A DNA stretch of 64,000 nt, from the NCBI RefSeq assembly GCF_003129485.1, contig NZ_QFFG01000004.1, forward strand, positions 248,001-312,000, written 5' to 3'. The position numbers and the translations under genes are program-made. The DNA is from Polaribacter aquimarinus. GTDB taxonomy: Bacteria > Bacteroidota > Bacteroidia > Flavobacteriales > Flavobacteriaceae. Below are positions 33,284-43,589 of the stretch, piece after piece. Positions within the stretch are counted from its first letter, which is position 1. Each line of letters begins with the position of its first letter. A model generated the notes under the pieces. That model ran no database searches. It had not been told where the DNA came from and saw only the letters and a program-made list of their open reading frames with translations.

Positions 33284-36202
33284 ATGAAAAAATTTAAATT
33301 ATTGTTAATTGGAATTCTTTTGACTTCATCATTTACTATGTTTGCTCAACAGACAGTAAAAGGTGTTGTAAAAGAAAAAGCAACAGGTGAACCTTTACCT
33401 GGTGTTAGTGTAGTGGTAAAAGGTACAACTAGAGGTACCCAAACCGACTTTGATGGAAACTTTTCTATTGATAGAGTTAAAACAGGAGACATCCTAGTTT
33501 TTCAATATTTAGGGTTTGCAGACAAAGAAATAACTATTGGAACTAGTTTTAATCTAACAATTCAACTTGATGAATCTGCCGAACAACTTGATGAGATAGT
33601 TGTTGTGGGTTATGGAACAACTACTGTAAAAGATGCTACGGGTTCTGTAGAATCTATTACGGCAAAAGATTTTACTAAGGGTAATATTGTTACTCCAGAA
33701 AATTTATTAAGCGGTAGAGTATCTGGGGTTAATGTTACTACGAGCGGTGCACCAGGTTCTGGTTCACAAATTACTATTCGTGGTGGTTCTTCTATTGGAG
33801 CCTCTAACAACCCTTTAATTATTATTGATGGTTTACCAATTGAAGAAAGTGGAGTTACGGGTTCTAGAGGTGTTTTAGCAAGTATTAACCCCAATGACAT
33901 TGAGTCTTTCTCTGTGTTAAAAGATGCTTCTGCAACTGCTATTTATGGTTCTAGAGCTTCTAATGGTGTAATTATTATAACCACTAAAAAAGGTAGAACT
34001 GAGTACACTTTAGATTTAGATGCCCAATATACTTTTGGAGAAGTATTAGACAGAGTAAATGTTTTTTCTGCTGGTGAATTCAGAAATTTAGTTTCTCAAA
34101 GAAGACCTGGAGATTTAGGTTTATTAGGAAACGCTAATACAAATTGGCAAGATGAGGTTTTACGATCTACAGTTTCTTCTTTATATAACTTAACCGCTAA
34201 AGGACAAATTTTTGGAGCAATACCAACAAGATTATCTATTGGTTTTGCAAATCAAGAAGGTGCTGTTTTAACTTCTCAATTTAATAGAAAAACAATTTCT
34301 TTATCTATGAACCCATCATTATTTGATGATCATTTAAAAATAAACTTAAACTATAATAGAGCTTTTGAAGATAGTAGATTTGGTGATGCAGGACAAATTG
34401 GAGCTGCTTTACGTTACGACCCTACTCAACCAATTTACGATTCTAGTTCTCCTTTCGATGGTTTTTATCAACATAGAAACGGAAACATTGTTTCTAACGG
34501 AACACAAAATCCTGTAGCTTCTTTATTATTAGCTAACAGCACAGGGTTTAACTTTAGACAATATGGAAATTTAAATTTTGATTATAAATTCCATTATTTA
34601 CCTGAATTAAAAGCTGTGGTAAATGTTGGTTTTGATAAAACAAAAGGTTCTTCTGAATATTTAAATAAGTTCCAAATTGGAAATGGAGATTTAACACAGC
34701 AATTTGCTGGAACAGAATCTAACGGTACTCAAGAAAGATCAAACCAGTTATTTGATACTTATTTAAATTATGTAAAAGAATTAGAAAAATTAAAAGTAGA
34801 TGTTACCGCGGGTTATTCTTACCAACGTTTCGAAAACTTTGGACAAAATTCTGGTAACTTAAAAGACCCTGATTCTTTTGCTACTTCTTTTGCAGATCCA
34901 GATGTTGTTAATATTGGTTTCTTTGGTAGAGCAAAATTCTCTTTCTTAGAAAAATATTTACTTACTATAAACTATAGAAGAGATGGTACTTCTCGATTTA
35001 GCGAAAATAATAGATGGGGAGATTTTGGTGGTGCTGCAATTGCTTGGAACATTAGTGATGAAGATTTCTTAAAAGATTCTAAAGTAATTTCAAATTTAAA
35101 ATTAAGAGCAAGTTATGGTTTAACTGGTCAGCAAAACTTACCTGGTGTTAATGACTTGTACTTAGATAGATATCGTTTCGGTAATATCAATTCAAGATAC
35201 TTATTTGGTAATGCTGCAATTCAATCAACTATACCTTCTGTTATTAATCCTAATTTAAAATGGGAAGAAACGACAACAATTGAATTTGGTGTAGATTATG
35301 GATTGTTTGATAATAGATTTAACGGGGCATTAAGTGTTTTTCAAAAAACTTCAGATGATTTATTATTTAACGCAGCTTTAGCAGACGGAACTAACTTTAG
35401 TAACAGTACAATTCAAAACATTGGTCAATTGCAAATTAAAGGTATCGAGTTTACTTTAAATGGAGATATTCTTAAATCTGATGATTATAATTGGAATTTC
35501 ACTTTCAATGCAACTTATCTAGATAGAGAAATCACAAAATTATCCAATGGTCAAGATGTAAGAACTGGTGGAACTTCTGGTGGAACTGGTAATACAATTC
35601 AATTATTAAGAGAAGGATTTGCACCTAATTCATTTCATGTTTATAAACAATTATATGATACAGCAGGAAAACCAATTGAAGGAGCATATTTAGATTTAAA
35701 TGGAGATGGAATTATCAATGATGATGATAGATATTTAAAAGAAAACCCTAATGCTGATGTTACTCTAGGGTTCCAATCTAATTTTAATTATAAAAATTTT
35801 GATTTAGCTTTTAACTTAAGAGCTAGTATTGGAAATTATGTGTACAATAATGTAAAATCTTCTAGAGCTCAATTTGAGTTATTACAAGACAATGCAGTTC
35901 TAGGTAATATACCTACCTCTGTATTAGATACGAACTTCTTAAGAACTTCAGATGTAATTAATTCTGATATTTATATAGAAGATGCTTCTTACTTAAGAAT
36001 GGACAATATTACATTAGGTTATACTTTTGAAAATCCAATCAAAAAATTCTCATACAGTAGTATAAGATTGTGGGCAGGTGTTCAAAATGTATTTACTTTA
36101 ACAAACTACACAGGTTTAGATCCTGAAGTTTTTAATGGAATCGATAATTTAATTTATCCAAGATCAAGAAACTTCTTATTTGGAGCTAATATTAAATTCT
36201 AA
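33284..36202 (+). CDS. susC: SusC-like TonB-dependent transporter (alpha-glucan locus)
   Basis: The start at 33284 gives 972 residues with a normal signal peptide (MKKFKLLLIGILLTSSFTMF, then AQ). An in-frame ATG at 33221 adds 21 residues but sits at the predicted transcription start. The domains are a carboxypeptidase-regulatory-like domain (about 22-95; GEPLPGVSVVVKGTTRGTQT), DEIVVVGYG, the plug (LLSGRVSGVNVTTSGAPGSG, LKDASATAIYGSRASNGVII) and the barrel ending FLFGANIKF. It imports malto-oligosaccharides across the outer membrane, given the surrounding GH13, GH31, GH65 and GH97 genes. The gene is preceded by a LacI-type operator and promoter. The SusD gene follows by 11 nt. Confidence 0.96.
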   Translation: MKKFKLLLIGILLTSSFTMFAQQTVKGVVKEKATGEPLPGVSVVVKGTTRGTQTDFDGNFSIDRVKTGDILVFQYLGFADKEITIGTSFNLTIQLDESAEQLDEIVVVGYGTTTVKDATGSVESITAKDFTKGNIVTPENLLSGRVSGVNVTTSGAPGSGSQITIRGGSSIGASNNPLIIIDGLPIEESGVTGSRGVLASINPNDIESFSVLKDASATAIYGSRASNGVIIITTKKGRTEYTLDLDAQYTFGEVLDRVNVFSAGEFRNLVSQRRPGDLGLLGNANTNWQDEVLRSTVSSLYNLTAKGQIFGAIPTRLSIGFANQEGAVLTSQFNRKTISLSMNPSLFDDHLKINLNYNRAFEDSRFGDAGQIGAALRYDPTQPIYDSSSPFDGFYQHRNGNIVSNGTQNPVASLLLANSTGFNFRQYGNLNFDYKFHYLPELKAVVNVGFDKTKGSSEYLNKFQIGNGDLTQQFAGTESNGTQERSNQLFDTYLNYVKELEKLKVDVTAGYSYQRFENFGQNSGNLKDPDSFATSFADPDVVNIGFFGRAKFSFLEKYLLTINYRRDGTSRFSENNRWGDFGGAAIAWNISDEDFLKDSKVISNLKLRASYGLTGQQNLPGVNDLYLDRYRFGNINSRYLFGNAAIQSTIPSVINPNLKWEETTTIEFGVDYGLFDNRFNGALSVFQKTSDDLLFNAALADGTNFSNSTIQNIGQLQIKGIEFTLNGDILKSDDYNWNFTFNATYLDREITKLSNGQDVRTGGTSGGTGNTIQLLREGFAPNSFHVYKQLYDTAGKPIEGAYLDLNGDGIINDDDRYLKENPNADVTLGFQSNFNYKNFDLAFNLRASIGNYVYNNVKSSRAQFELLQDNAVLGNIPTSVLDTNFLRTSDVINSDIYIEDASYLRMDNITLGYTFENPIKKFSYSSIRLWAGVQNVFTLTNYTGLDPEVFNGIDNLIYPRSRNFLFGANIKF

Positions 36203-36213
36203 TAAAAATCAAG

Positions 36214-37827
36214 ATGAAAAAATATATAGAAACAATTAAAAATCTATTTGTTGTTATTTTAATAACATCAGTAGTGGCTTCTTGTACAAAAGATTTAAAC
36301 ATTGTACCAGAAGATGATCAAACTGTTTTAAGTGATGCTTTTTTTGGAAGTGAAGATGCTTATTTAGAAGTTTTAGCAGGCGTTTATGCAAACTTTTCAC
36401 TAACAGGTGTTGACGGACCAGGGAGCTCTAATATTGAAGGTTTAGATGCAGGTACAAGTCAATACGGTAGAGTATTGCTTTATTTACAAACTCTTTCTGC
36501 AGATCAAATGATTTGGTCTTATGAAAATGACCCAGGAACTAGAGAAATTCAACGTAACCTATGGACGGCTCAAAACCCATTAATCGTTGGTATGTTTAGT
36601 AGAGCAATGGTTACTGTATCTTTTGCTAATAATTTTTTAAGAGAAACAACTACAGAAAAATTAGATGCTAGAAAAGTTTCTGATGCCACAAGAACTAACA
36701 TTGTAACTTTTAGAGCAGAAGCAAGATTATTAAGGGCTATGGCTTATTATCATATGATGGATTTATTTGGTAAGGCTCCTATGGTTTTAGAAACTGACCC
36801 AACTGTAAAGTTTTTTCCTCCACAAGCTAGTAGAGCAGAATTGTTTACTTTTATAGAATCAGAATTGAATGCTATAGAAGGAGATTTAGCAGCTCCTAGA
36901 ACAAATAATCATGGAAGAGCTGATAAAGCAGTAGCATGGACAATTTTGGCTAAAATGTATTTAAATGCGAATGTTTATATTGGAGAAGATAAAAACACTG
37001 AGTGTCTTACTTATACCAAAAAAATTATTTCAAGCGGATTTTCTTTAGCTGATGATTATGCGCATCTTTTTATGGCAGATAACAATACAAATTCCGCTAC
37101 TAAAGAAATTATTTTCCCTTTAATTTCCGATGGGTTAATTACTCAAAATTATGGACCTACAACTGTTATAATTAACGGTCAGGTTGGTAGTTTAGAAGAA
37201 AACGGTGCCGCTTTAGGAGTTGGTGCTGGTGGATGGGGAGGCGCCCTAAGAGTAAGAAAACAATTTGTTCAATTATTTGATGGAGGAATCTTTGCAAACG
37301 ATAGTAGAAATACAATCATTTCTGGAACAAGAGATATAGAAATCTCTGACATTTCAGATAAAGACCAAGGTTTTGTAATTGAAAAATACTCAAATGCTAC
37401 TTCAACGGGTTCTTTTGGTTCAGATCAAACTTTTGTAGATACTGATTTCCCTTTATTTAGATTGGCAGATGTGTATTTAATGTATGCCGAAGCTCATGTA
37501 AGAGGTGGTGCTGGAGGCTCCGATTCAGATATGGAAGCCTATGTGAACAGCTTAAGAACTAGAGCAAATAATCCTCAAAATAATCTTACAGCTGCAGACA
37601 TCACTTTAGACTTTATTTTAGATGAAAGAGCAAGAGAATTACATTGGGAAGCTCACAGAAGACAAGACTTAATTCGTTTTGGTAAATTTACTGGAGGAAA
37701 TTATAATTGGACTTGGAAAGGAAATGCTAGTAATGGTATTGCTTTACCTGCAACAATGGATGTTTATCCTATTCCAGCATCAAGTTTAGCTTCTAACCCA
37801 AATTTAACTCAAAATGAGGGGTATTAA
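36214..37827 (+). CDS. susD: SusD-like starch-binding lipoprotein
   Basis: A 537-residue protein with a lipoprotein signal (LFVVILITSVVASC). The N-terminal family segment is LNIVPEDDQTVLSDAFFGSE, followed by helical TPR-like parts (FRAEARLLRAMAYYHMMDLF, GKAPMVLETDP). The C-terminal SusD signature has FPLFRLADVYLMYAEAHVRG, DERARELHWEAHRRQDLIRFG and VYPIPASSLASNPNLTQN. It should bind malto-oligosaccharides at the surface and close the SusC channel. Spacing to SusC is 11 nt, and the SusE-like gene begins 19 nt after the stop. Confidence 0.95.
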   Translation: MKKYIETIKNLFVVILITSVVASCTKDLNIVPEDDQTVLSDAFFGSEDAYLEVLAGVYANFSLTGVDGPGSSNIEGLDAGTSQYGRVLLYLQTLSADQMIWSYENDPGTREIQRNLWTAQNPLIVGMFSRAMVTVSFANNFLRETTTEKLDARKVSDATRTNIVTFRAEARLLRAMAYYHMMDLFGKAPMVLETDPTVKFFPPQASRAELFTFIESELNAIEGDLAAPRTNNHGRADKAVAWTILAKMYLNANVYIGEDKNTECLTYTKKIISSGFSLADDYAHLFMADNNTNSATKEIIFPLISDGLITQNYGPTTVIINGQVGSLEENGAALGVGAGGWGGALRVRKQFVQLFDGGIFANDSRNTIISGTRDIEISDISDKDQGFVIEKYSNATSTGSFGSDQTFVDTDFPLFRLADVYLMYAEAHVRGGAGGSDSDMEAYVNSLRTRANNPQNNLTAADITLDFILDERARELHWEAHRRQDLIRFGKFTGGNYNWTWKGNASNGIALPATMDVYPIPASSLASNPNLTQNEGY

Positions 37828-37846
37828 TTTAACAAACAAACTACAA

Positions 37847-38980
37847 ATGATGAAAAATATAAAAAGATTTTCAGCACTAAGCATTATAGGATTGATCCTA
37901 ATATTTTTTCAATCTTGCGAAGATACATCTGAAACATTTACAATATCAACACCAACTAGTCCTGTTTTAGAAGCTTTAAGCTTTAATAAAATAGAGCTAG
38001 ATGCAGTAAACACTAACAATCCTGCCGTAACATTAAATTGGAAAAAGTCAGATTACGGTGTTCAAGCGGCAATTAATTATGCCGTTGAAATTTCTAAAGA
38101 TGATGTTTTTACCGCACCTGTTGTTGCGTCTAATGTTACAGGTAGAAATACTGTAACTTTATCTGTAAGTGAGTTAAATGCTGCTGCAGGTAATGCGGGT
38201 TTAAACCCTTTTGAATGGGCTAACATATATATAAGAATTGTAGCTTCTTTAGGAACTCAAGGTAATGAACAAGTTATTTCTAATGTAAATACCTTAGAAG
38301 TTTATCCTTACTTTAATTATGTATTTAATGATTATTTCTTGGTTGGAAATGGTGTAGCTCCAGGATGGAACAACAACAGTAATAATCCTGCTTTATTTAG
38401 AGATGCATCAGACAGCAATCAGTTTTCTTATACAGGTTACTTTAAAAACGACAATTCTGATTACAACGAAGGTAGATTTAAAGTCTTAGAAACAATAGGA
38501 TTATGGCAACCTCAATGGGGTGTTTCTGATAATGAAGGAAGTGATGATTTTAAAACAGAAGGGACTATAGCTGGAAACCCAGGTACACAATCTAATGACC
38601 CGGGTAGATTTGGTGTAGAAAACTCTGGTTTCTATACATTTACAATTAATTTTGCAACACAAAAATATACAATGACACCTTATAATGCTTCAGGGAAAAC
38701 AAGTCCTGCAAGTTTAACATTAAAAGGAACAAGTACAGCAGATGTTGCAATGACGGCTTTAACATTCGATGGTCATATTTGGTATGCAAAAAGTGTAAAA
38801 TTAGTACCAGGAGAAGTTGAATTTGTTACAGATACTGGAGCAAAATGGGGAAGCACAACTTCTTTCTCTGGAGTAGCTACAGATGCTGGTGGTGCAATTC
38901 CTGTCATTGTAGAAGATGATTACGATGTTTGGTTTAATGATTTAACAGGAGATTATATCTTAATTCCTTTAAACTTATAA
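37847..38980 (+). CDS. SusE-like surface starch-binding lipoprotein
   Basis: The start is set at 37847 (MMKNIKRFSALSIIGLILIF), giving 377 residues; the second Met, three bases later, is equally possible. An upstream ATG overlaps SusD and is rejected. The lipobox is FQSC. The N-terminal SusE-type Ig domain (about 25-150) contains TFTISTPTSPVLEALSF and AVTLNWKKSDYG. The rest (about 160-377) forms two beta-sandwich binding modules (YFLVGNGVAPGWNNNSNNPA and SLTLKGTSTADVAMTALTF). No catalytic motif is present. It should help hold starch at the cell surface beside SusCD. The next gene encodes a related protein with a similar N-terminus. Confidence 0.85.
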   Translation: MMKNIKRFSALSIIGLILIFFQSCEDTSETFTISTPTSPVLEALSFNKIELDAVNTNNPAVTLNWKKSDYGVQAAINYAVEISKDDVFTAPVVASNVTGRNTVTLSVSELNAAAGNAGLNPFEWANIYIRIVASLGTQGNEQVISNVNTLEVYPYFNYVFNDYFLVGNGVAPGWNNNSNNPALFRDASDSNQFSYTGYFKNDNSDYNEGRFKVLETIGLWQPQWGVSDNEGSDDFKTEGTIAGNPGTQSNDPGRFGVENSGFYTFTINFATQKYTMTPYNASGKTSPASLTLKGTSTADVAMTALTFDGHIWYAKSVKLVPGEVEFVTDTGAKWGSTTSFSGVATDAGGAIPVIVEDDYDVWFNDLTGDYILIPLNL

Positions 38981-39009
38981 TATCAATTTAATTTTTAAAA
39001 AGATAAAAA

Positions 39010-40686
39010 ATGAAAATATATTTAAAAAGATTTAGCTTTTTGCTTTTATCATTAACACTCTTATTGGGTGCTTGTGAAACAGAAGAAAGCTTTACAATTA
39101 CAAGTCCAGACCCTGAGTTTAAATTAAATACTCCTGGTATCAGTAGTGTATTCTTAAATTTTTCTCTACCTGATAACCCTGCATTTACCATTAGTTGGGA
39201 TGATCAAATAGGTTCGGGTACAGATTATACTGTAGAAATGGCAACGGAAGCTACTTTTGCTTCACCAGTTGCTTTAGGAACAAGTCAGGCAAGTAGCTTT
39301 TCTATGTCTGTAAAAGATTTTAATGAAGCCATTAATAACGCAGGAATAACTACTTTCAAAGATGTCGCAATTTATATGAGAGTAAAAACTTCTAATGCTA
39401 CATCTAATGAAATATTGTTATTGGTAACAACATACCCAACTAAAGAGCCTGAAATCGATGGTATTAAGGAAGGTGATGCTTTTGTTTTATCTTTAGATAA
39501 TAACGATGCTGTTGCGTTAACATTCAACTTAAATGACCCAATTTTAGATTCTTCGCTAAATATTGATATTGAGTATATCATTGAAGCTGCAGCTCCAAAT
39601 ACAGATTTTGCAACTCCAATAGAAATAGTAAAATCTAAAAATAATGGTACTATATCAATCACCAATTCACAGTTAAACGCTGCTGCAATTCAGTCTGGTA
39701 TAGCGGTAGATACTGCTGGAGATTTAGAAATAAGAGTAAGATCAATCATTACTGATAAAACTACACAACAAACTCTTGAGAGAATAGGAACACCAATAAA
39801 AATTAATGTTACTACTTATCTTACTGTATTAGATTTATCTACATCATGGGGTATAGTTGGTTCAGCTGCTAACGATTGGGGAGCTACTCCTGATTTACCC
39901 TTATACAAAACCGATGTTGATGGTGTATTGGTGGCTTATGTAAACCTTACTGATGGTGAATATAAATTTAGAGAAAATAATGATTGGGGTAATAATCTAG
40001 GTACAGGTGGATCGGCTGGATCTTTAAGCTCAGGCGGAGGAAACATAGCTGTAACTGCTGGATCTTATAAAATCACTTTAGATCTAAATAACAATACGTA
40101 CACTCAAGAAAACTTTTCTTTAGGTATTGTTGGAGGTGCATATAATGATTGGGGTGCTTCTCCAGACTTTATGCTAGAATACGACCCATATTCTGATGTT
40201 TTTAGAGGAATGGTTACACTTATAGATGGTGAAATGAAATTTAGAATGAATAACGATTGGGGTACCAATTGGGGTGATGATGGTAAAGATGGAACATTGG
40301 ATCCAGGTGGAGCTAATATTGTAGTAACTGCAGGTACATATTTTGCTACTGTAGATATGAATGATTTAACTTATACTTTAGAGCCAGTAACCAATGTTTG
40401 GGGTCTAGTAGGTGGAGCATATAATAATTGGGGTGCTACTCCAGATGCACAATTTAAAAGAGATTGGTCTAAACCATTTAATGACATTTGGATCTTAAAA
40501 GATGTAACTTTAATTGATGGAGAATTTAAATTTAGAGCCAACAATGATTGGGGTGTAAATTATGGAGATGATGGAAATGATGGAACTTTAGAAGCTGGTG
40601 GAGCAAATATTGTAACTACTGCTGGTACATATAGTTTTGAATTAGATTTCTCTGACCCTAATGCACCAACGTATAAAAAAATATAA
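39010..40686 (+). CDS. SusE/SusF-like lipoprotein with three starch-binding modules
   Basis: A 558-residue protein with a lipoprotein signal (FLLLSLTLLLGAC). The N-terminal SusE-type domain (about 22-140; SFTITSPDPEFKLNTPG) is followed by a second Ig-like domain (about 145-270). Three successive CBM-like modules follow (about 278-368, 369-461 and 462-558), each with (W/L)G(I/L)VG, (N/D)WG(A)(T/S)PD and DGE(Y/M/F)KFR(E/M/A)NNDWG. Conserved tryptophans suit stacking on glucose rings. SusF of Bacteroides also carries three binding modules. It likely tethers starch at the surface. A palindromic terminator follows the gene. Confidence 0.88.
   Translation: MKIYLKRFSFLLLSLTLLLGACETEESFTITSPDPEFKLNTPGISSVFLNFSLPDNPAFTISWDDQIGSGTDYTVEMATEATFASPVALGTSQASSFSMSVKDFNEAINNAGITTFKDVAIYMRVKTSNATSNEILLLVTTYPTKEPEIDGIKEGDAFVLSLDNNDAVALTFNLNDPILDSSLNIDIEYIIEAAAPNTDFATPIEIVKSKNNGTISITNSQLNAAAIQSGIAVDTAGDLEIRVRSIITDKTTQQTLERIGTPIKINVTTYLTVLDLSTSWGIVGSAANDWGATPDLPLYKTDVDGVLVAYVNLTDGEYKFRENNDWGNNLGTGGSAGSLSSGGGNIAVTAGSYKITLDLNNNTYTQENFSLGIVGGAYNDWGASPDFMLEYDPYSDVFRGMVTLIDGEMKFRMNNDWGTNWGDDGKDGTLDPGGANIVVTAGTYFATVDMNDLTYTLEPVTNVWGLVGGAYNNWGATPDAQFKRDWSKPFNDIWILKDVTLIDGEFKFRANNDWGVNYGDDGNDGTLEAGGANIVTTAGTYSFELDFSDPNAPTYKKI
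39841..40683 (+). repeat. Three tandem starch-binding module repeats of about 275-290 bp
   Basis: The units are about 39841-40113, 40114-40392 and 40393-40683. All three encode VG-x-(A/Y)-x-(N/D)WGA-(T/S)-PD, a DGE-x-KFR-x-NNDWG segment, and a GGGNI/GGANI-x-(V/T)-TAGxY stretch. Units 2 and 3 are the most similar, suggesting recent duplication. Confidence 0.85.
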
Positions 40687-40706
40687 TTTTATTAAACTTT
40701 ACAAAG

Positions 40707-40738
40707 GCTATCCTAATTAGGATAGCTTTTGTTTTTTT
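40707..40738 (+). terminator. Hairpin terminator or attenuator between the SusF-like and amylase genes
   Basis: GCTATCCTAATTAGGATAGC (40707-40726) is a perfect 20-nt palindrome followed by TTTTGTTTTTTT. It would stop or reduce transcription from the SusCDEF genes into the amylase gene, whose start is 13 nt beyond the T-tract. Partial read-through is likely because no promoter is visible in the short gap. Confidence 0.8.
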
Positions 40739-40750
40739 AATTTCTATCTG

Positions 40751-43558
40751 ATGAAAAAAATTACACTTTTATTCTTGTTATTTTCTACTATTACATATTG
40801 TCAAGTAATAATTACACCAGCTACCTTTGATATGAACCAAAGCATTACAATTAGCATAGACGCTAAAAGTAGCGCTACAAATTGTAACAAATTTAGTAAT
40901 CCTCAAAAAATATATATCCACTCTGGTGTTGGTGATGATAACAATCCTTTTGGAAAAAGTGTAGTTGGTAATTGGGGACAAGATGATGGTATTGGTGAAA
41001 TGACATTAAATTCGACAAACAACAGATGGGAAATTACTTTTATCCCTAAAACATATTATAACCTAACAGATTCAGAAGTTGCAACAATTACAAAAATGGG
41101 AATGGTATTTAGAAATGAAAATGGTTCTCAAGAATTTAAAGATAATGGTTGTAATGATTTTGTTTTTAACGTAGGTACTTTTCAATTAACCTTAAATTCT
41201 CCATCAAATACTACGACTACTTTAAATTCAGGTCAAATCTATTCTATAAGCGCTTCAACATCAAAAGCAGCTAATTTTACTTTAAAAGCAAATGGAAATA
41301 TTATCGATCAAAAAACAAATTTAACCAACTATAATTATCAACATACAGTAAACCAAGATATCGATTTTACTCTAGAAGCTATTCACAATGGAGAAACAAA
41401 AAGTGTAACTTTTAATTTTATTGTTAAACCTACAATTACAGAAGCTGCTATACCTTCTGGCATGAAAGACGGTATCAATTTTAATCCAACAGATAACACA
41501 AAAGCAACTTTAGTTTTTTATGCACCCATGAAAGAATTTGTTCATGTTATTGGCGATTTTAACAATTGGACAAGAAACAACATGTACTTACTAAAAAAAG
41601 ACACTGCTAAAGATCGATTTTGGATAGAACTAACTGGTTTAACTCCACAAACAAATCATATGTATCAATATTTAGTTGATGGTGTAATAAAAGTTGCAGA
41701 CCCCTACTCTACATCAATTTTAGACCCTTCTAACGATCAATATATCAACTCAACAACATACCCTAACCTACCTACTTATCCAACAGGAAAAACTAGTCAT
41801 GCAGTAACACTTTTAAGAACTGGTGATGAAGAATATCAATGGAAAACTACTGATTTTCAAAGACCCGCTAAAACAGATTTAGTTATATATGAGCTTTTAA
41901 TAAGAGACTTTGATGCTTTACATAGTTTTGATGCTGTAAAAGCAAGATTAGATTACTTGCAAGGTTTAGGAATTAATGCGATAGAATTTATGCCTGTTAA
42001 TGAATTTGACGGAAACGAATCTTGGGGTTATAATCCTTCATTTCATATGGCTCTTGATAAATATTATGGAACACCAAAAGCTTTCAAACAACTCATTGAC
42101 GAATGCCATAGAAGAGGAATTGCTGTAATTATAGATGTAGTTTACAATCATGCAAGTGGTCAGAATCCATATTTTAGAATGTATAGTTCGGATAGCGAGA
42201 ACTACGATGCACAAGTAAATGCCAATAGTCCCTTTTTTAATCAAACTGCTACACACAGTTACAGTGTTTTTAACGACTTAAATCATAGCAAGCAAGCTGT
42301 AAAAGATTATGTAAAAAGAACTGCTCAATATTGGATTGAAGAATTTAAAGTTGATGGATTTCGTTGGGATTTAACCAAAGGGTTTACTCAAAATTGTACA
42401 AATAATGAAGGTTGCACCAACTCAGAACAAGCAGACAGGGTTGCTATTTTAAAAGAATACGCAGATTATCAATGGGAAAAAGATGCTGACTTCTATGTAA
42501 TTTTTGAACATTTAGGCCCAAATTCTGAAGAAACTAAATGGGTTAATTATCGATTAAATGAGGGGAAAGGAATTATGGTTTGGAGTAATCATAATTGGAA
42601 TTATTCTTCAGCAACTAGAGGAAAACATACTGGTAGAGATACTAGACATAATAGAGATTATTCTTCAGATTTCTCTTGGATATCATATAAGAATAGAGGG
42701 TGGTCTATACCCGCAAACATTAGTTATATGGAAAGTCATGATGAAGAAAGATTAATGTTTGAAAATTTTGATGATGGTAATTCTAATGGTTCATATAATA
42801 TAAAAAGTACCAATATTGGATTACAGAGATCAGAACTCGCAGGAGCCTTTTACTTTACCGTTCCTGGGCCAAAAATGATTTGGCAATTTGGAGAATTAGG
42901 ATATGACATTAGTATCAATCAAAATGGTAGAGTTGGCAATAAACCTATTCTTTGGAATTATTTTAACAATCAAGAAAGAAAAGATATTTATAACACTTGG
43001 AATAAATTAATCCAACTAAAACTTAAATACGATATTTTTAAAACATCAGATTTTACATTGGACGTCGCTAATATATTAGGATTAAAGAAAATACAACTTT
43101 CTTCACCAAACTCTCCTGAGATTAAATACATTACAATCGTAGGTAATTTTAGTACAACCACCCAAAACATCAACCCTACTCTACAAAAAACAGGAGTTTG
43201 GTATGATTTATTAGACAATAATAAAGCCCAAAACTTTACAAATACCAACAATTTAATCTCATTAGCACCAGGTGAGTTTAAAATTTTAGCAAGTGCTCCA
43301 GCTACACTTGCTACTGAAAATCTAATATTAAACCATGAGGTTTTAATTTATCCAAATCCTGTCAAAAATTCATTCAGATTAAATATTAAATCTAATAAGT
43401 TAACTCTTTTTGATATTAACGGAAAAAAAGTAAAAGAATTTAATGGTGCTTTTAACATTGATAAATCTTTTAATATTCAAGAATTAAAAAAAGGATTTTA
43501 TATCTTAAAAATAGTCAACTCAAAAGGAAAATCTTATAAAAAACTAATTATTAATTAA
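40751..43558 (+). CDS. Secreted GH13 amylase/pullulanase-type enzyme with T9SS sorting domain
   Basis: A 935-residue protein with a type I signal peptide (MKKITLLFLLFSTITYCQ). An N-terminal beta region (about 20-145) is followed by an Ig-like stretch (about 150-225) and a CBM48-like module (about 250-340; FYAPMKEFVHVIGDFNNWTR). The GH13 barrel (about 370-760) carries DVVYNHASG, VDGFRWDLTKG (Asp, near residue 540), FYVIFEHLG (Glu, near 586) and MESHDEERLM (Asp, near 662). The C-terminal about 75 residues match a type A T9SS sorting domain (VLIYPNPVKNSF, LFDINGKKVKEF, LKKGFYILKI). It should be exported to the surface or medium and attack starch first. Debranching versus endo-amylase activity cannot be decided. 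Confidence 0.9.
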   Translation: MKKITLLFLLFSTITYCQVIITPATFDMNQSITISIDAKSSATNCNKFSNPQKIYIHSGVGDDNNPFGKSVVGNWGQDDGIGEMTLNSTNNRWEITFIPKTYYNLTDSEVATITKMGMVFRNENGSQEFKDNGCNDFVFNVGTFQLTLNSPSNTTTTLNSGQIYSISASTSKAANFTLKANGNIIDQKTNLTNYNYQHTVNQDIDFTLEAIHNGETKSVTFNFIVKPTITEAAIPSGMKDGINFNPTDNTKATLVFYAPMKEFVHVIGDFNNWTRNNMYLLKKDTAKDRFWIELTGLTPQTNHMYQYLVDGVIKVADPYSTSILDPSNDQYINSTTYPNLPTYPTGKTSHAVTLLRTGDEEYQWKTTDFQRPAKTDLVIYELLIRDFDALHSFDAVKARLDYLQGLGINAIEFMPVNEFDGNESWGYNPSFHMALDKYYGTPKAFKQLIDECHRRGIAVIIDVVYNHASGQNPYFRMYSSDSENYDAQVNANSPFFNQTATHSYSVFNDLNHSKQAVKDYVKRTAQYWIEEFKVDGFRWDLTKGFTQNCTNNEGCTNSEQADRVAILKEYADYQWEKDADFYVIFEHLGPNSEETKWVNYRLNEGKGIMVWSNHNWNYSSATRGKHTGRDTRHNRDYSSDFSWISYKNRGWSIPANISYMESHDEERLMFENFDDGNSNGSYNIKSTNIGLQRSELAGAFYFTVPGPKMIWQFGELGYDISINQNGRVGNKPILWNYFNNQERKDIYNTWNKLIQLKLKYDIFKTSDFTLDVANILGLKKIQLSSPNSPEIKYITIVGNFSTTTQNINPTLQKTGVWYDLLDNNKAQNFTNTNNLISLAPGEFKILASAPATLATENLILNHEVLIYPNPVKNSFRLNIKSNKLTLFDINGKKVKEFNGAFNIDKSFNIQELKKGFYILKIVNSKGKSYKKLIIN

Positions 43559-43589
43559 CCTTTTTTTCTTAACTATGAAAACTATCTAT

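Noticed and set aside
16292-43558. Horizontal transfer or mobile island carrying the alpha-glucan locus
   Set aside because: No integrase, transposase, tRNA or flanking direct repeat was seen, and base composition by eye matches the neighbours.
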